NCBI RefSeq assembly: GCF_004360145.1
Contig: NZ_ML178716.1
Location: forward strand, 62,001 to 126,000
Source of the DNA: Aliiroseovarius marinus
GTDB taxonomy: Bacteria > Pseudomonadota > Alphaproteobacteria > Rhodobacterales > Rhodobacteraceae
Length of the DNA stretch: 64,000 nt
Reading direction: 5' to 3'
The notes under the pieces are model-generated. The model saw only the letters and a list, made by a program, of their open reading frames with translations. It had not been told where the DNA came from and made no database searches. Position numbers and translations under genes: made by a program. Positions 54,917-62,602 of this stretch are shown in pieces (positions within the stretch are counted from its first letter, which is position 1; every line of letters starts with the position of its first letter).

Positions 54917-55249
54917 ATGGAAACCCGCCTTGACCTTGTCTTCGCCGCCCTGTCCGACCCGACACGCCGCGCCATCCTGACCATGCTTCTGGAAGATGAC
55001 ATGGCCGTCACCGACGTGGCCGAACCGTTCGAAATGTCTCTGGCAGCGATCTCGAAACACCTGACGATCCTGTCGCGGGCTGGCTTGATCGCACAGGAAA
55101 AGCGCGGGCGTGTGAAATGGTGCAAACTGGACCCCGGCGCGCTGCGCGAAGCGTCCGTCTGGATGCAGGGCTTTGGACAGTTCGAGCCCGTCAATCTGGA
55201 TGCGTTCGAGCGGTTCTTGGAAGAAGAACTACGCGACGACAGTCTTTAG
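54917..55249 (+). CDS. ArsR-family winged-helix regulator
   Basis: The 110-residue protein begins with the ArsR pattern METRLDLVFAALSDPTRRAILTMLLEDDMAVTDVAE, followed by the recognition helix (MSLAAISKHLTILSRAGLI). No metal-binding Cys pair is present, so it is not an obvious metal sensor. The frame starts at 54881 but family homology begins at ATG 54917. Its stop overlaps the convergent LysR stop. Its targets are unknown. Confidence 0.85.
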   Translation: METRLDLVFAALSDPTRRAILTMLLEDDMAVTDVAEPFEMSLAAISKHLTILSRAGLIAQEKRGRVKWCKLDPGALREASVWMQGFGQFEPVNLDAFERFLEEELRDDSL

Positions 55250-56139
55250 TCAGGCAACCTGATCGCCGGATCCGTCGCAGCCCAGTGCCTTGCAGCATCT
55301 TTTAGCCAGTTCAGCACGGCCTGCACCTTCGCTGTGCGATGCAGGTCCACATGCGTCACCAGCCAGAATTCGGACCGCCATTCGGGCTGTGGCGGCATGA
55401 TTTCGATCAGCTCTGGGTGCTCTCCGCGTACTGCAAAGCCCACACCCGCCCCCGAGAGCAATGCCTGCTGCATCGACACATCATCAGTCACACGGAATGT
55501 GACGTTCTCGTTCGGGATGTTCTCTGCCATCCACCGCGCGAAGGGTGCGCGTGAATGGATATCATCCCCGCCGATAAACCTGTGCTTGTCCAGCGTATCC
55601 TCGGTCGGCAGCCCATAACGCTCTACATATTCTGGCGACACATAAAGCGAGAGGTCCATCTGCAGAAACCGCTGGGCGACGTTGTCGGGTTCTTGCGGGG
55701 CTGTTCCAGCGCGAACCGCCACATGAGCCTCGCCATATTCCAGCCGAAATAGACGCAGCCCCGTGCGCAGACGGATCACGGTATTCGGGTGGGCGTGCTG
55801 AAAGTCGGCCAGAACCGGGGTCAGTCGCGGGGAAAACGAGGCGAGCGCTGTAACGACCACCTCGCCCGAGACATCCTCGCCCTGCCCTTTCAGCCGTGTG
55901 CCCAATTGCGCGAATTGCTCTTCCGTGGTCGAGGCGATGCGCGCCAGATCCGCCCCCGCCTCGGTCGGGGTATAGCCGCGCGCGTGGCGTTGGAACAGCT
56001 TCACACCCATTCGTGCTTCAAGCGAATCTACATGGCGGATCACCGTCGCGTGGTGGATGCCCAGACTGTCCGCCGCCCCGCTGACGGTACCAGCGCGGGC
56101 CACATGATAGGCGGTACGGATTTCATCCCAATGGTCCAT
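55246..56139 (-). CDS. LysR-family regulator
   Basis: The 297-residue regulator has the LysR helix-turn-helix (about 1-60; AYHVARAGTVSGAADSLGIHHATVIRHVDSLEARMGVKLFQRHARGY) and a substrate-binding domain (about 90-290). It is divergent from the azoreductase with 124 bp between, the usual layout for a LysR regulator and its target. An inverted repeat (56160-56179) is in that gap. The inducer is unknown. Confidence 0.9.
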   Translation of the reverse strand: MDHWDEIRTAYHVARAGTVSGAADSLGIHHATVIRHVDSLEARMGVKLFQRHARGYTPTEAGADLARIASTTEEQFAQLGTRLKGQGEDVSGEVVVTALASFSPRLTPVLADFQHAHPNTVIRLRTGLRLFRLEYGEAHVAVRAGTAPQEPDNVAQRFLQMDLSLYVSPEYVERYGLPTEDTLDKHRFIGGDDIHSRAPFARWMAENIPNENVTFRVTDDVSMQQALLSGAGVGFAVRGEHPELIEIMPPQPEWRSEFWLVTHVDLHRTAKVQAVLNWLKDAARHWAATDPAIRLPD

Positions 56140-56159
56140 GCGGGCCTCCTGTGTCTACG

Positions 56160-56179
56160 TATGTGCATTTTCACACATA
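56160..56179. promoter_or_regulatory. Candidate LysR box
   Basis: TATGTG (56160-56165) and CACATA (56174-56179) are inverted copies over an 8-bp centre, consistent with the T-N11-A form of LysR sites. It lies 20 bp before the LysR ATG and 84 bp before azoR. Confidence 0.5.
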
Positions 56180-56263
56180 ATATGTTGATTTACTCAGATT
56201 GCGTTCGGAAATGCAAGGTCACACATTCTCCTCAACAGACACAAACATACTCGGAGACATCCT

Positions 56264-56824
56264 ATGCATATCCTTCGTATCGACAGCTCGACCCGCACCG
56301 ACAGCTCGCTTTCGCGCAAACTGGCTGATGACGTTCTGGCCCGCTACGCAGACGCCACAGTCACCACCCGCAACCTGGGCGAGGGCATTCCGCATATTGA
56401 TGCAGACTTCACCCGCGCGACATTCACCCCGCCCGAAGCCCGCAGCGACGCCGACAAAGCTGCGCTTGCCCTGTCGGACGACATTGTGGCCGAAGTTCAG
56501 GCCGCCGACCTGATCGTAATCTCGATGCCCGTCTACAACTTCTCGGTGCCTTCGACCCTGAAAGCCTGGATCGACCAGCTGGCGCGCGTTGGAGTGACCT
56601 TTAAATATACTGAAACTGGCCCGGTTGGCCTGCTAGAGGGTAAGCGCGTGATCGTGGTCAGCGCCTCGGGCGGGACGCCGGTGGGCGCACCTTACGAATT
56701 CGCCTCGCCCTATCTGACCCATGTTCTGGGCTTCATGGGCCTGACGGACGTGTCCTTCGTTGGCGCCGCGGGCGAAGCGGGTCTGGAAGAGGCCGAAAAC
56801 GCCATTCAGGCGCTTGCCGCTTAA
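56264..56824 (+). CDS. azoR: FMN-dependent NADH-azoreductase
   Basis: The 186-residue flavodoxin-fold protein begins HILRIDSSTRTDSSLSRKLADDVL, has VISMPVYNFSVPSTLKAWIDQ and VVSASGGTPV, as AzoR/NQO-type quinone reductases do. It reduces quinones or azo compounds with NADH. GGAGA precedes ATG 56264. It is the probable target of the divergent LysR regulator and is followed by a terminator. Confidence 0.92.
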   Translation: MHILRIDSSTRTDSSLSRKLADDVLARYADATVTTRNLGEGIPHIDADFTRATFTPPEARSDADKAALALSDDIVAEVQAADLIVISMPVYNFSVPSTLKAWIDQLARVGVTFKYTETGPVGLLEGKRVIVVSASGGTPVGAPYEFASPYLTHVLGFMGLTDVSFVGAAGEAGLEEAENAIQALAA

Positions 56825-56843
56825 GACCAGACCAATAGACGCG

Positions 56844-56871
56844 AAACGGGGCCGGGCTTGGCCCCGTTTTT
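56844..56871 (+). terminator. Rho-independent terminator after azoR
   Basis: AAACGGGGCC (56844-56853) pairs perfectly with GGCCCCGTTT (56860-56869), loop 6 nt, ending in TTTTT. Confidence 0.9.
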
Positions 56872-56923
56872 GTATGCGCCGCACGGCATGGACAGCCCGT
56901 GAAATTGCAGGCAAGCTTTCCTC

Positions 56924-57637
56924 ATGTGTGGAAGACTGATCGCAGGCGAGATGACGCAGGCCCAGATGGCGGCCATTATCGAAGGGTTTATCTATCCCAG
57001 TCGCTCGGTCGTCATTGCCAGCGACGCGCCGCCTGCCGCGACCGGATATAATGTGAAACCCACGCAACAGGTGAACATCCTGTTCCCGCAGGGGGAAAAC
57101 CTGATCGCCTCGACCGCGCGCTGGTGGCTGGTGCCGCATTGGTTCAAAGGTTCGGCGGAAGAATGGAAAGCGACCACCTTCAACGCCAAGATCGAAACCG
57201 CACACGAAAAGCCCACCTTTCGCGAGGCATGGCGTCACGCGCGCTGCGTGATCCCTGCGATGGGATATTATGAATGGAGCGGTCCGAAAACCAATCGCCA
57301 GCCCAACTATATCTCTCTGCAGCAAAACGATCCGCTAACGCTGTTTGCCGGGCTGCGCAGCACCTTGGCGGACGGACGCGAGACCTGCACCATCCTGACC
57401 CGCCCTGCCCTGCCCGAGATCCACGACATCCACCCGAGGATGCCGGTGATGCTCTCGGCCGAGGAAGCGGCGCAGTGGATGGATCATGCCGCCCCGGATG
57501 ACGAGATCCGCGCAACCTTCGGCACCCATTGGACGGGGCGGTTCCAGACGCATCAGGTGGCAAAGTTCGGCATGAAAGATGATGGCCCGCAATTGATCGA
57601 ACCCGTCGGCACCGGCAGTTTCGATTTCGGGGACTGA
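56924..57637 (+). CDS. yedK: SRAP domain protein (HMCES/YedK-type)
   Basis: The 237-residue protein has the SRAP active site: Cys2 (MCGRL, exposed after Met removal), Asn87 and Glu91 (FNAKIET), Glu117 (MGYYEWSG) and His170 (IHPRMPV). It forms a DNA-protein crosslink with abasic sites in single-stranded DNA. Cys2 fixes the start at 56924. It is monocistronic between terminators. No alphaproteobacterial SOS box (GTTC-N7-GTTC) was found upstream. Confidence 0.95.
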   Translation: MCGRLIAGEMTQAQMAAIIEGFIYPSRSVVIASDAPPAATGYNVKPTQQVNILFPQGENLIASTARWWLVPHWFKGSAEEWKATTFNAKIETAHEKPTFREAWRHARCVIPAMGYYEWSGPKTNRQPNYISLQQNDPLTLFAGLRSTLADGRETCTILTRPALPEIHDIHPRMPVMLSAEEAAQWMDHAAPDDEIRATFGTHWTGRFQTHQVAKFGMKDDGPQLIEPVGTGSFDFGD

Positions 57638-57641
57638 TACG

Positions 57642-57674
57642 AAAAAAGCCGCGCAGATCTCTCTGCGCGGCTTT
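57642..57674. terminator. Terminator between convergent genes
   Basis: AAAGCCGCGCAGA (57645-57657) pairs perfectly with TCTGCGCGGCTTT (57662-57674). The minus strand carries TTTTTT after the stem, so it mainly serves the Ala-rich protein gene; the plus side lacks a T-run beyond the stem. Confidence 0.85.
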
Positions 57675-57697
57675 GGAATTCTCTGTGAAGCCTAAGC

Positions 57698-58360
57698 TTA
57701 CATGCCCAGCGCTGCTTTGATCTGATCCAGAGCGGCCTGAAGCAGAGCCGGGTTGCTGGCAGCGGCATCCGCAGCCGCTTTCAGGGCCACTTTGGTGGCG
57801 TCATCCAGCGACGAGCCGTCGATCATCTCACCCACTTTGGCCGCATCGAACCCTTCGGCGGTCAACAGATCTTCGGCAGCGGCTTCTTCTGCAGGCGCTT
57901 CGGCCGCGGCCTCGGCAGTTTCGCCGGTTACCGCAGCAGCGGCATCTTCCACAGCGCCGGCAACAGCTTCGGTTGCAGCGTTGGTCGCGGCGTCCAGAGC
58001 CTCGGTCACGGCACCATTTTCGCCAACGATGTCAGTCACAGCTTCGCCAACAGCTTCCATTGCGCCTTCAACAGCAGTGGTTGCGGCTTCGGTGGCAGCA
58101 GCGGCAGCAGCTTCGGCGGCGGCGGCAGCAGCTTCAGCAGCCGCGGCCGCCTCGGCGGCAGCGGCTTCTTCGGCGGCCTTGGCTTCAGCTTCGGCGGCAG
58201 CAGCTTCCGCAGCAGCGGCTTCCTCAGCAGCTTTGGCTTCCGCAGCCGCAACAGCAGCAGCCTCTTCAGCCGCGATCTTGGCCTGATTACCTTCGTACCA
58301 CTTGTAGCCGCCAAAACCGGCAGCGATCACAACCAGAAGGGCGATAATGGACTTGTTCAT
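57698..58360 (-). CDS. Membrane-anchored Ala/Glu-rich helical protein
   Basis: The 220-residue protein starts with one hydrophobic segment (MNKSIIALLVVIAAGFGGYKWYEG) that can be an uncleaved anchor. It is followed by about 75 residues of Ala/Glu/Lys repeats (AEAKAAEEAAAAEAAAAEAEAKAA ... AAAEAAAAAAT), an Ala-rich middle and a compact C-terminal part (GFDAAKVGEMIDGSSLDDATKVALKAAADA). The repeats should form one long charged helix facing the periplasm. No known domain is seen. GAGGAT precedes ATG 58360. Codon use is repetitive; the + strand reading in this region is an artefact of the repeats. Confidence 0.78.
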   Translation of the reverse strand: MNKSIIALLVVIAAGFGGYKWYEGNQAKIAAEEAAAVAAAEAKAAEEAAAAEAAAAEAEAKAAEEAAAAEAAAAAEAAAAAAEAAAAAATEAATTAVEGAMEAVGEAVTDIVGENGAVTEALDAATNAATEAVAGAVEDAAAAVTGETAEAAAEAPAEEAAAEDLLTAEGFDAAKVGEMIDGSSLDDATKVALKAAADAAASNPALLQAALDQIKAALGM

Positions 58361-58572
58361 GTCGACATCCTCAATTCGTTATCTGCACAAGGTCACGGGA
58401 TGGACCTTGTCATCGCCACGGATGTGCGCGGTTCGCGGCAAAGGCGCAAGGGGAGTTTCTTGGTTTCGGCGTCAAAACGCTTAGAAAACCCAAACTATCG
58501 GGTTGAAAGCAGCGCGGCGCACCTTTACCTTTCGCATCCATAGTTTAGCGAAACGACAGAAGGAATGGCACC

Positions 58573-59118
58573 ATAGCCCGCAGACCTCATAACGCGCCCC
58601 CGACGCGCGACACCGGCCCCCGCATCAATGAACGCATCCGGGCCCCGGAAATCCGCCTGATTGGCGCTGAAGGCGAAAACGTAGGGGTTGTGCCCCCGGC
58701 GCGTGGCCTTGCAATGGCGCAGGACGCAGGTCTGGATCTGGTCGAGATCTCGCCCAATGCCAATCCGCCCGTCTGCAAGATCATGGACTTCGGCAAGTTC
58801 AAGTACGAACAGCAGAAGCGCGAATCTGAAGCTCGCAAGAAGCAAAAGACGATCGAGGTCAAAGAGGTCAAGTTCCGTCCGAACACCGACACCCATGACT
58901 ATGACGTCAAGATGCGCAACGTGGTGAAGTTCCTGGAAAAGGGTGACAAGGTCAAGGTGACCCTGCGCTTCCGTGGCCGTGAAATGGCCCACCAGAACCT
59001 TGGCCGCGAGTTGCTGCTGCGCGTGGCAGAAGACATCAAAGAGCTGGGCAAGGTTGAAAACATGCCCAAGATGGAAGGCCGCCAGATGGTCATGATGATC
59101 GGCCCGCTGCCGAAATAA
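58573..59118 (+). CDS. infC: Translation initiation factor IF-3, ATA start
   Basis: The 181-residue protein has the N-domain ([30 protein letters not shown]), the linker and the C-domain ([23 protein letters not shown], ending MMIGPLPK). IF-3 checks the start codon on the 30S subunit. In this frame no ATG, GTG or TTG lies between the upstream stop (58546) and GTG 58690, which is inside the conserved N-domain. ATA 58573 is 8 nt after AAGGA (58560-58564) and gives the usual length, so it is the likely start, as E. coli infC uses AUU. A three-codon ORF (ATG 58565 GCA CCA TAG) overlaps it. Confidence 0.9.
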   Translation: MARRPHNAPPTRDTGPRINERIRAPEIRLIGAEGENVGVVPPARGLAMAQDAGLDLVEISPNANPPVCKIMDFGKFKYEQQKRESEARKKQKTIEVKEVKFRPNTDTHDYDVKMRNVVKFLEKGDKVKVTLRFRGREMAHQNLGRELLLRVAEDIKELGKVENMPKMEGRQMVMMIGPLPK

Positions 59119-59140
59119 TCCCATCAGACAGTGATTTGGA

Positions 59141-59168
59141 AACGCCCTGCTTTCGCAGGGCGTTTTTT
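59141..59168 (+). terminator. Rho-independent terminator after infC
   Basis: AACGCCCTGC (59141-59150) pairs perfectly with GCAGGGCGTT (59155-59164), loop TTTC, then TTTT. Confidence 0.9.
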
Positions 59169-59206
59169 GTTGCGGTCCCGCCCATCACACGGGACATATA
59201 CAGCGC

Positions 59207-59617
59207 TTACTTCTGGATGCTCTCTAGATAGTAGACAAGCGACAGAATGCGTCCGCGCACTTCGTAGACGGCGCTAAGGTCGCGCTCCATCCCACTTCCT
59301 GCTCCCACCGAAAACTGATCACCCCAGACAGGCATGTCCGATCCGTGTGCCATAACACCGGTACGTCCATCCACCATGTGGACCACCTCGAGAAACGGGA
59401 ACTTCCCGTCGTTTCTTTGGGCAATCGTGGTCAGGTCAGGGACACTCATATTCAGAACGTCCCCCAAGGGACCATTCCCGTCGGCCTGCGCTCCGTGACA
59501 AGACGCGCAATGGTTCAGGTACTGCTCTTCTCCCGGCATATCGGCGTAAGCAGCTTGTGCCATCAACCCGCATGCGAATGTGATCGTAGCGGTAAGCTTT
59601 GGCAAATAGTTCAACAT
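59207..59617 (-). CDS. Class I cytochrome c
   Basis: The 136-residue product has a signal peptide (cleavage after AYA, about residue 25), one heme-binding CASCH (37-41) and a Met ligand candidate in HGSDMPVWG. It is a small periplasmic electron carrier. GAGGAGGA precedes ATG 59617. A near-match to an FNR box lies 94 bp upstream. It faces infC convergently; XdhC lies upstream on the same strand. Confidence 0.88.
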   Translation of the reverse strand: MLNYLPKLTATITFACGLMAQAAYADMPGEEQYLNHCASCHGAQADGNGPLGDVLNMSVPDLTTIAQRNDGKFPFLEVVHMVDGRTGVMAHGSDMPVWGDQFSVGAGSGMERDLSAVYEVRGRILSLVYYLESIQK

Positions 59618-59710
59618 GATCCGTCCTCCTCATCGTTCGCGCGACGCTGGATTCAGCGGTTCATGGGCTTCTTCACCCGCATACACTTTAGCACAGATTC
59701 ACGTATTCAC

Positions 59711-59724
59711 ATTGATTCAAAACA
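59711..59724 (-). promoter_or_regulatory. FNR/FnrL-like site, one mismatch
   Basis: TTGAT-TCAA-AACAA matches the palindrome TTGAT-N4-ATCAA at 9 of 10 fixed positions and lies 94 bp before the cytochrome c gene. It may give low-oxygen control. Confidence 0.35.
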
Positions 59725-59745
59725 ATGCAGGCCGTTCCCGCCCCG

Positions 59746-60729
59746 TCAGTGCGAGGCACGACGATGTCGCGCCACAAGTTCGGCCATGATCGAGACGGCA
59801 ATCTCTGCAGGCCCCAAGGCGCCAATGTCCAACCCGACCGGGCCGTGGATTCGTCGCAGGTCTTCCGGGCCGTAGCCGCGTGCGGACAGACGGTCGAGCC
59901 GCTGCCCTTGCGTCCTCCGCGATCCCAGCGCACCGATATAGAAGGCGTCCGAGGTGAACCCGGCCTCAAGCGCGGGATCATCGATCTTCGGGTCATGCGC
60001 CAGCGTCACGATGGCGGTGCGATGGTCGATGCCGATCTGCGGCAGGACGTCGTCGGGATAGTCTTCATATATGGTAACACCGGGAAAGCGATCTTGCGTC
60101 GCGAAGGCCCCGCGCGGGTCGATCAGTACGATGTCGAACCCGACGATTTCCGCCATGGGGATCAACGCCTGCGCGACGTGAACGGCCCCGGCGACGACCA
60201 GACGCAAGGGTGGCTCATGCGGATGGATATAGAGCCCGTCGTGAATGCCAATCTCGACCTCGGTGTCCCATGGCGACCGCAGGCTGCGCGTCCAACCGTC
60301 CAGCGTCACCTGATAGACGATGCGCGTGCGGGTCGATCGGGCGGCCACCAGTTCTTCCAGCATCGCAATCGGCAGACCGTGGCCCGCGCCAATGCCCTCG
60401 CCCACGGGTTCAACCAGCACCTTGATCTCACCCCCACAGGCCAGCCCGGCCGAGAATGCATCTTCGCCGGACACCCCAAACTCCAAGAGGACTGGCAGGC
60501 CCGTGCGCAACGCTTCTTGCGCTTCCATCACCACCGCACCTTCAACGCACCCGCCCGAAACCGAGCCTTCGATCTGGCCACTTTCGGCAATCAGCATCTG
60601 GCTGCCAGTCGGGCGCGGCGCGCTGCCCCATGTGGACACGACCGTGGCAATGGCCACTTGACGGCCTTGGGCAATCCAGTCCAGCGCCAGTTCGGGAATG
60701 CGGTCGAAGGAAGAAAGGGGGTTTGTCAC
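59746..60729 (-). CDS. xdhC: XdhC-family protein (molybdenum cofactor insertion)
   Basis: The 327-residue protein has an XdhC/CoxI N-terminal region (VATVVSTWGSAPRPTGSQMLI, then the SGGCVEGAVV motif) and a C-terminal Rossmann domain (VVAGAVHVAQALIPMAEIVGFDIVLIDPR, later YIGALGSRRTQGQR). XdhC binds molybdenum cofactor and hands it to xanthine dehydrogenase-type enzymes. GTG at 60729 with GAGG before it is the likely start; the frame to 60816 runs through a terminator hairpin. No molybdenum hydroxylase gene is seen next to it. Confidence 0.86.
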   Translation of the reverse strand: MTNPLSSFDRIPELALDWIAQGRQVAIATVVSTWGSAPRPTGSQMLIAESGQIEGSVSGGCVEGAVVMEAQEALRTGLPVLLEFGVSGEDAFSAGLACGGEIKVLVEPVGEGIGAGHGLPIAMLEELVAARSTRTRIVYQVTLDGWTRSLRSPWDTEVEIGIHDGLYIHPHEPPLRLVVAGAVHVAQALIPMAEIVGFDIVLIDPRGAFATQDRFPGVTIYEDYPDDVLPQIGIDHRTAIVTLAHDPKIDDPALEAGFTSDAFYIGALGSRRTQGQRLDRLSARGYGPEDLRRIHGPVGLDIGALGPAEIAVSIMAELVARHRRASH

Positions 60730-60784
60730 GGCAACCTCGTATTTCGCTTCGAGCGAATGTGGGCATTCCCCGCGGCCCACGCAA

Positions 60785-60809
60785 GAGAAAGGGCCGCACA
60801 AGGCGGCCC
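60785..60809 (-). terminator. Rho-independent terminator
   Basis: On the minus strand GGGCCGC (60809-60803) pairs with GCGGCCC (60797-60791), loop 5 nt, then TTTCTCTT. It ends the YeeE/YedE pair. Confidence 0.75.
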
Positions 60810-60833
60810 GTTTCATTGGATTTCTGGTCGTGG

Positions 60834-61418
60834 TTACTCGGCAGGCGCCGGCACCGCATCGCCCCCCGGGGCTTCCGGCACGGCAAAGGCCACGGCAACA
60901 AAGATCAGGCCCAGCACAATGCCCAGCACGTCGCCCGGCATGGCCATCAGCCCGTCATATTTCGCGCCCGGCACCGTGCCCAAGGTCACCTTGCCGCCTG
61001 CGATGGCGTCAAGCATGCCGGTGGCTTTCACAGACGGGTAAGTGATCATGTAGGCCGCCGCGCCCAGCAGGCCACCAAGGATGAAGAACAGCGCATCCTT
61101 GCGGCCAGTCGCCGCTGCACACACACCCGTTCCGGGGCAGAAGCCAGACAGCGCCCAGCCGGCGCCCAACAGCAGGCCACCGATGAACACACCGACATAG
61201 GCGGTTTTGACCGACATATGACCCACATCAACAAGGCCAGCCATCTGGCCGCCAAACATCAGGATCGAGCCGACGCCAATGGCCAACAGGATAGCCTTCA
61301 TCAGGCCCAGCGACCGCAAGCTCAGCATGCGGATCAGGACCGAGGGGTTGGTGGCACCAATGCGATCAAGGACGAAGCCGAAGAGCGCACCGATAACAAG
61401 AGCAAGTACAATCTGCAT
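60834..61418 (-). CDS. YeeE/YedE family transporter, C-terminal-half type
   Basis: The 194-residue membrane protein has about five segments and the YeeE motif LSGFCPGTGVCAAATGR with two Cys. In one-chain YeeE these Cys relay thiosulfate; here the transporter is split in two genes, this being the second. It should import thiosulfate or another sulfur species. It begins 3 nt after the stop of the partner gene. Confidence 0.88.
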   Translation of the reverse strand: MQIVLALVIGALFGFVLDRIGATNPSVLIRMLSLRSLGLMKAILLAIGVGSILMFGGQMAGLVDVGHMSVKTAYVGVFIGGLLLGAGWALSGFCPGTGVCAAATGRKDALFFILGGLLGAAAYMITYPSVKATGMLDAIAGGKVTLGTVPGAKYDGLMAMPGDVLGIVLGLIFVAVAFAVPEAPGGDAVPAPAE

Positions 61419-61421
61419 GGC

Positions 61422-61970
61422 TTATCCTTTCTTATACATCATCATGGCGACAGGCACCGCCGCCGCAAAAGCGCCTGCGGCAAAGATGTAGCCCGATAGC
61501 GCGGTCTGCATCATGCCCGACATCATATGGCCCGAGGTACAGCCCCCTGCCAGACGCGCACCATAGAGCACGACGAATCCGCCGATAAAGGCGATGGCGT
61601 AGCGCTTGATTGGCGTGTCACCGAAATTGGCATAGTGGATCGCGGGCAGCTTGTTTTCATCTGCGCCATTTCCGCCGCGCATCATGGCCGACAGGAACGC
61701 ACCAACCATCATCGCGATCACAAAGATGAAGCTATAGTTCAGCGGGTTCGCGACCGACTTGGCGTATTTGCCGCCGGATTTTGCCAGATAGGCATTGGTG
61801 GACGTATAGCCATCGTCGGTTTTCGTCACGAGTTCCGGGTTCACGACATCCGCGATGATCCCATCCAGAATCACGAATTGTGTCGATACCCCGATGGGTT
61901 TGACCAAGAGGACAGCAAGGAAGAACACAAGGCCCAGCGCCACCCCTCCGATTTTCCAGTTCAGTGTCAT
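61422..61970 (-). CDS. YeeE/YedE family transporter, N-terminal-half type
   Basis: The 182-residue membrane protein has four to five segments and the motif LAGGCTSGHMMSGMMQ with the conserved Cys, the half complementary to the downstream gene. It contains a soluble insert of about 45 residues (DGYTSTNAYLAKSGGKYAKS). AAGGGGG precedes ATG 61970, which decides the start over the ATG at 61988. The inverted repeats at 61987 and 62009 lie just upstream and may bind a sulfur-responsive repressor. Confidence 0.87.
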   Translation of the reverse strand: MTLNWKIGGVALGLVFFLAVLLVKPIGVSTQFVILDGIIADVVNPELVTKTDDGYTSTNAYLAKSGGKYAKSVANPLNYSFIFVIAMMVGAFLSAMMRGGNGADENKLPAIHYANFGDTPIKRYAIAFIGGFVVLYGARLAGGCTSGHMMSGMMQTALSGYIFAAGAFAAAVPVAMMMYKKG

Positions 61971-61986
61971 GGGACACCCCCTTCGC

Positions 61987-62019
61987 ATTCGTTTATGCGA
62001 ATATGTTTCATTGCAAATG
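61987..62019. promoter_or_regulatory. Two inverted repeats before the YeeE/YedE pair
   Basis: ATTCG-N6-CGAAT (61987-62002) and CATT-GCA-AATG (62009-62019) lie in an AT-rich stretch 17-49 bp upstream of ATG 61970. They are placed where BigR/ArsR-type repressors bind at sulfur genes, but no regulator gene is adjacent. Confidence 0.45.
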
Positions 62020-62054
62020 ATATGAATGTCAAGACTTGGCCGACTAAACCCCAG

Positions 62055-62070
62055 TTAAACCGGCTTTAAC
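62055..62070 (+). promoter_or_regulatory. CtrA-type site
   Basis: TTAA (62055-62058), exactly 7 bp, then TTAAC (62066-62070) is a full match to the alphaproteobacterial CtrA motif TTAA-N7-TTAAC. It lies 24 bp before the ATG of the hypothetical gene at 62094, where a regulator would overlap the promoter. Confidence 0.55.
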
Positions 62071-62093
62071 CAAACGGACCCCAAGCTGGGTTC

Positions 62094-62522
62094 ATGAAAC
62101 AGATTCGCACCCCCCTGACCGGAACCCCTCTTGTCCTGCCGCAGGCCAGCCACCCGTGTGGCACGGCGCAAGACATGCCCCTTCACCCCGCGGATGAGCT
62201 GGCTCAGATCCGGGCTGAGTTGAAACGTCTGCATCAGCGCGAAGAAGAGCTGAAGCGGTTCTTTCGCGAAGACGCGCAGGAACAGGATTTCAGAAGCGCC
62301 ACGCATGATGTCACCTTGATCGCGCATAAGAAGCGGGTGTTTGATCCGTCAAAGCTGCCGCAATCCATTCTGGCCAATCCCAGATTCTATCGCGACGAGT
62401 TGCGCACTTTGATCTCGGCCACCGAGAAGCCGCTGGCCCTGCCCTATCAGGCACTCTTGCCGGTGGTGGACGACTTTGAAGAGGATCTGGTGGAAGAGAC
62501 ACTGGACGCGCTGCCAAACTAA
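62094..62522 (+). CDS. Hypothetical protein behind a CtrA-type site
   Basis: The 142-residue cytosolic protein has a Pro-rich start, a coiled-coil segment ([27 protein letters not shown], about 32-58) and an acidic end ([19 protein letters not shown]). The middle ([31 protein letters not shown]) looks folded. I recognise no family. The ATG has no strong Shine-Dalgarno. It stands alone before pyrC and may be under cell-cycle or motility control through CtrA. Confidence 0.62.
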   Translation: MKQIRTPLTGTPLVLPQASHPCGTAQDMPLHPADELAQIRAELKRLHQREEELKRFFREDAQEQDFRSATHDVTLIAHKKRVFDPSKLPQSILANPRFYRDELRTLISATEKPLALPYQALLPVVDDFEEDLVEETLDALPN

Positions 62523-62602
62523 AGCATCCGTGGGTCATTCCTTCCTCTGTGACACGCTTTCCTCTGGACCATACAGGCAGGGCTGCGCTATGCCATGCTC
62601 CG

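Noticed and set aside
56872-56923. SOS box before the SRAP gene
   Set aside because: No GTTC-N7-GTTC was found there or before polA, nth or ada.
57753-58286. Ala/Ser-rich plus-strand frame
   Set aside because: It is the reverse reading of the Ala/Glu repeats in the 57698-58360 gene, which has an anchor, a ribosome-binding site and a terminator.
60730-60816. N-terminal extension of xdhC to ATG 60816
   Set aside because: It crosses the terminator hairpin of the upstream genes and is not XdhC-like; GTG 60729 has a Shine-Dalgarno.
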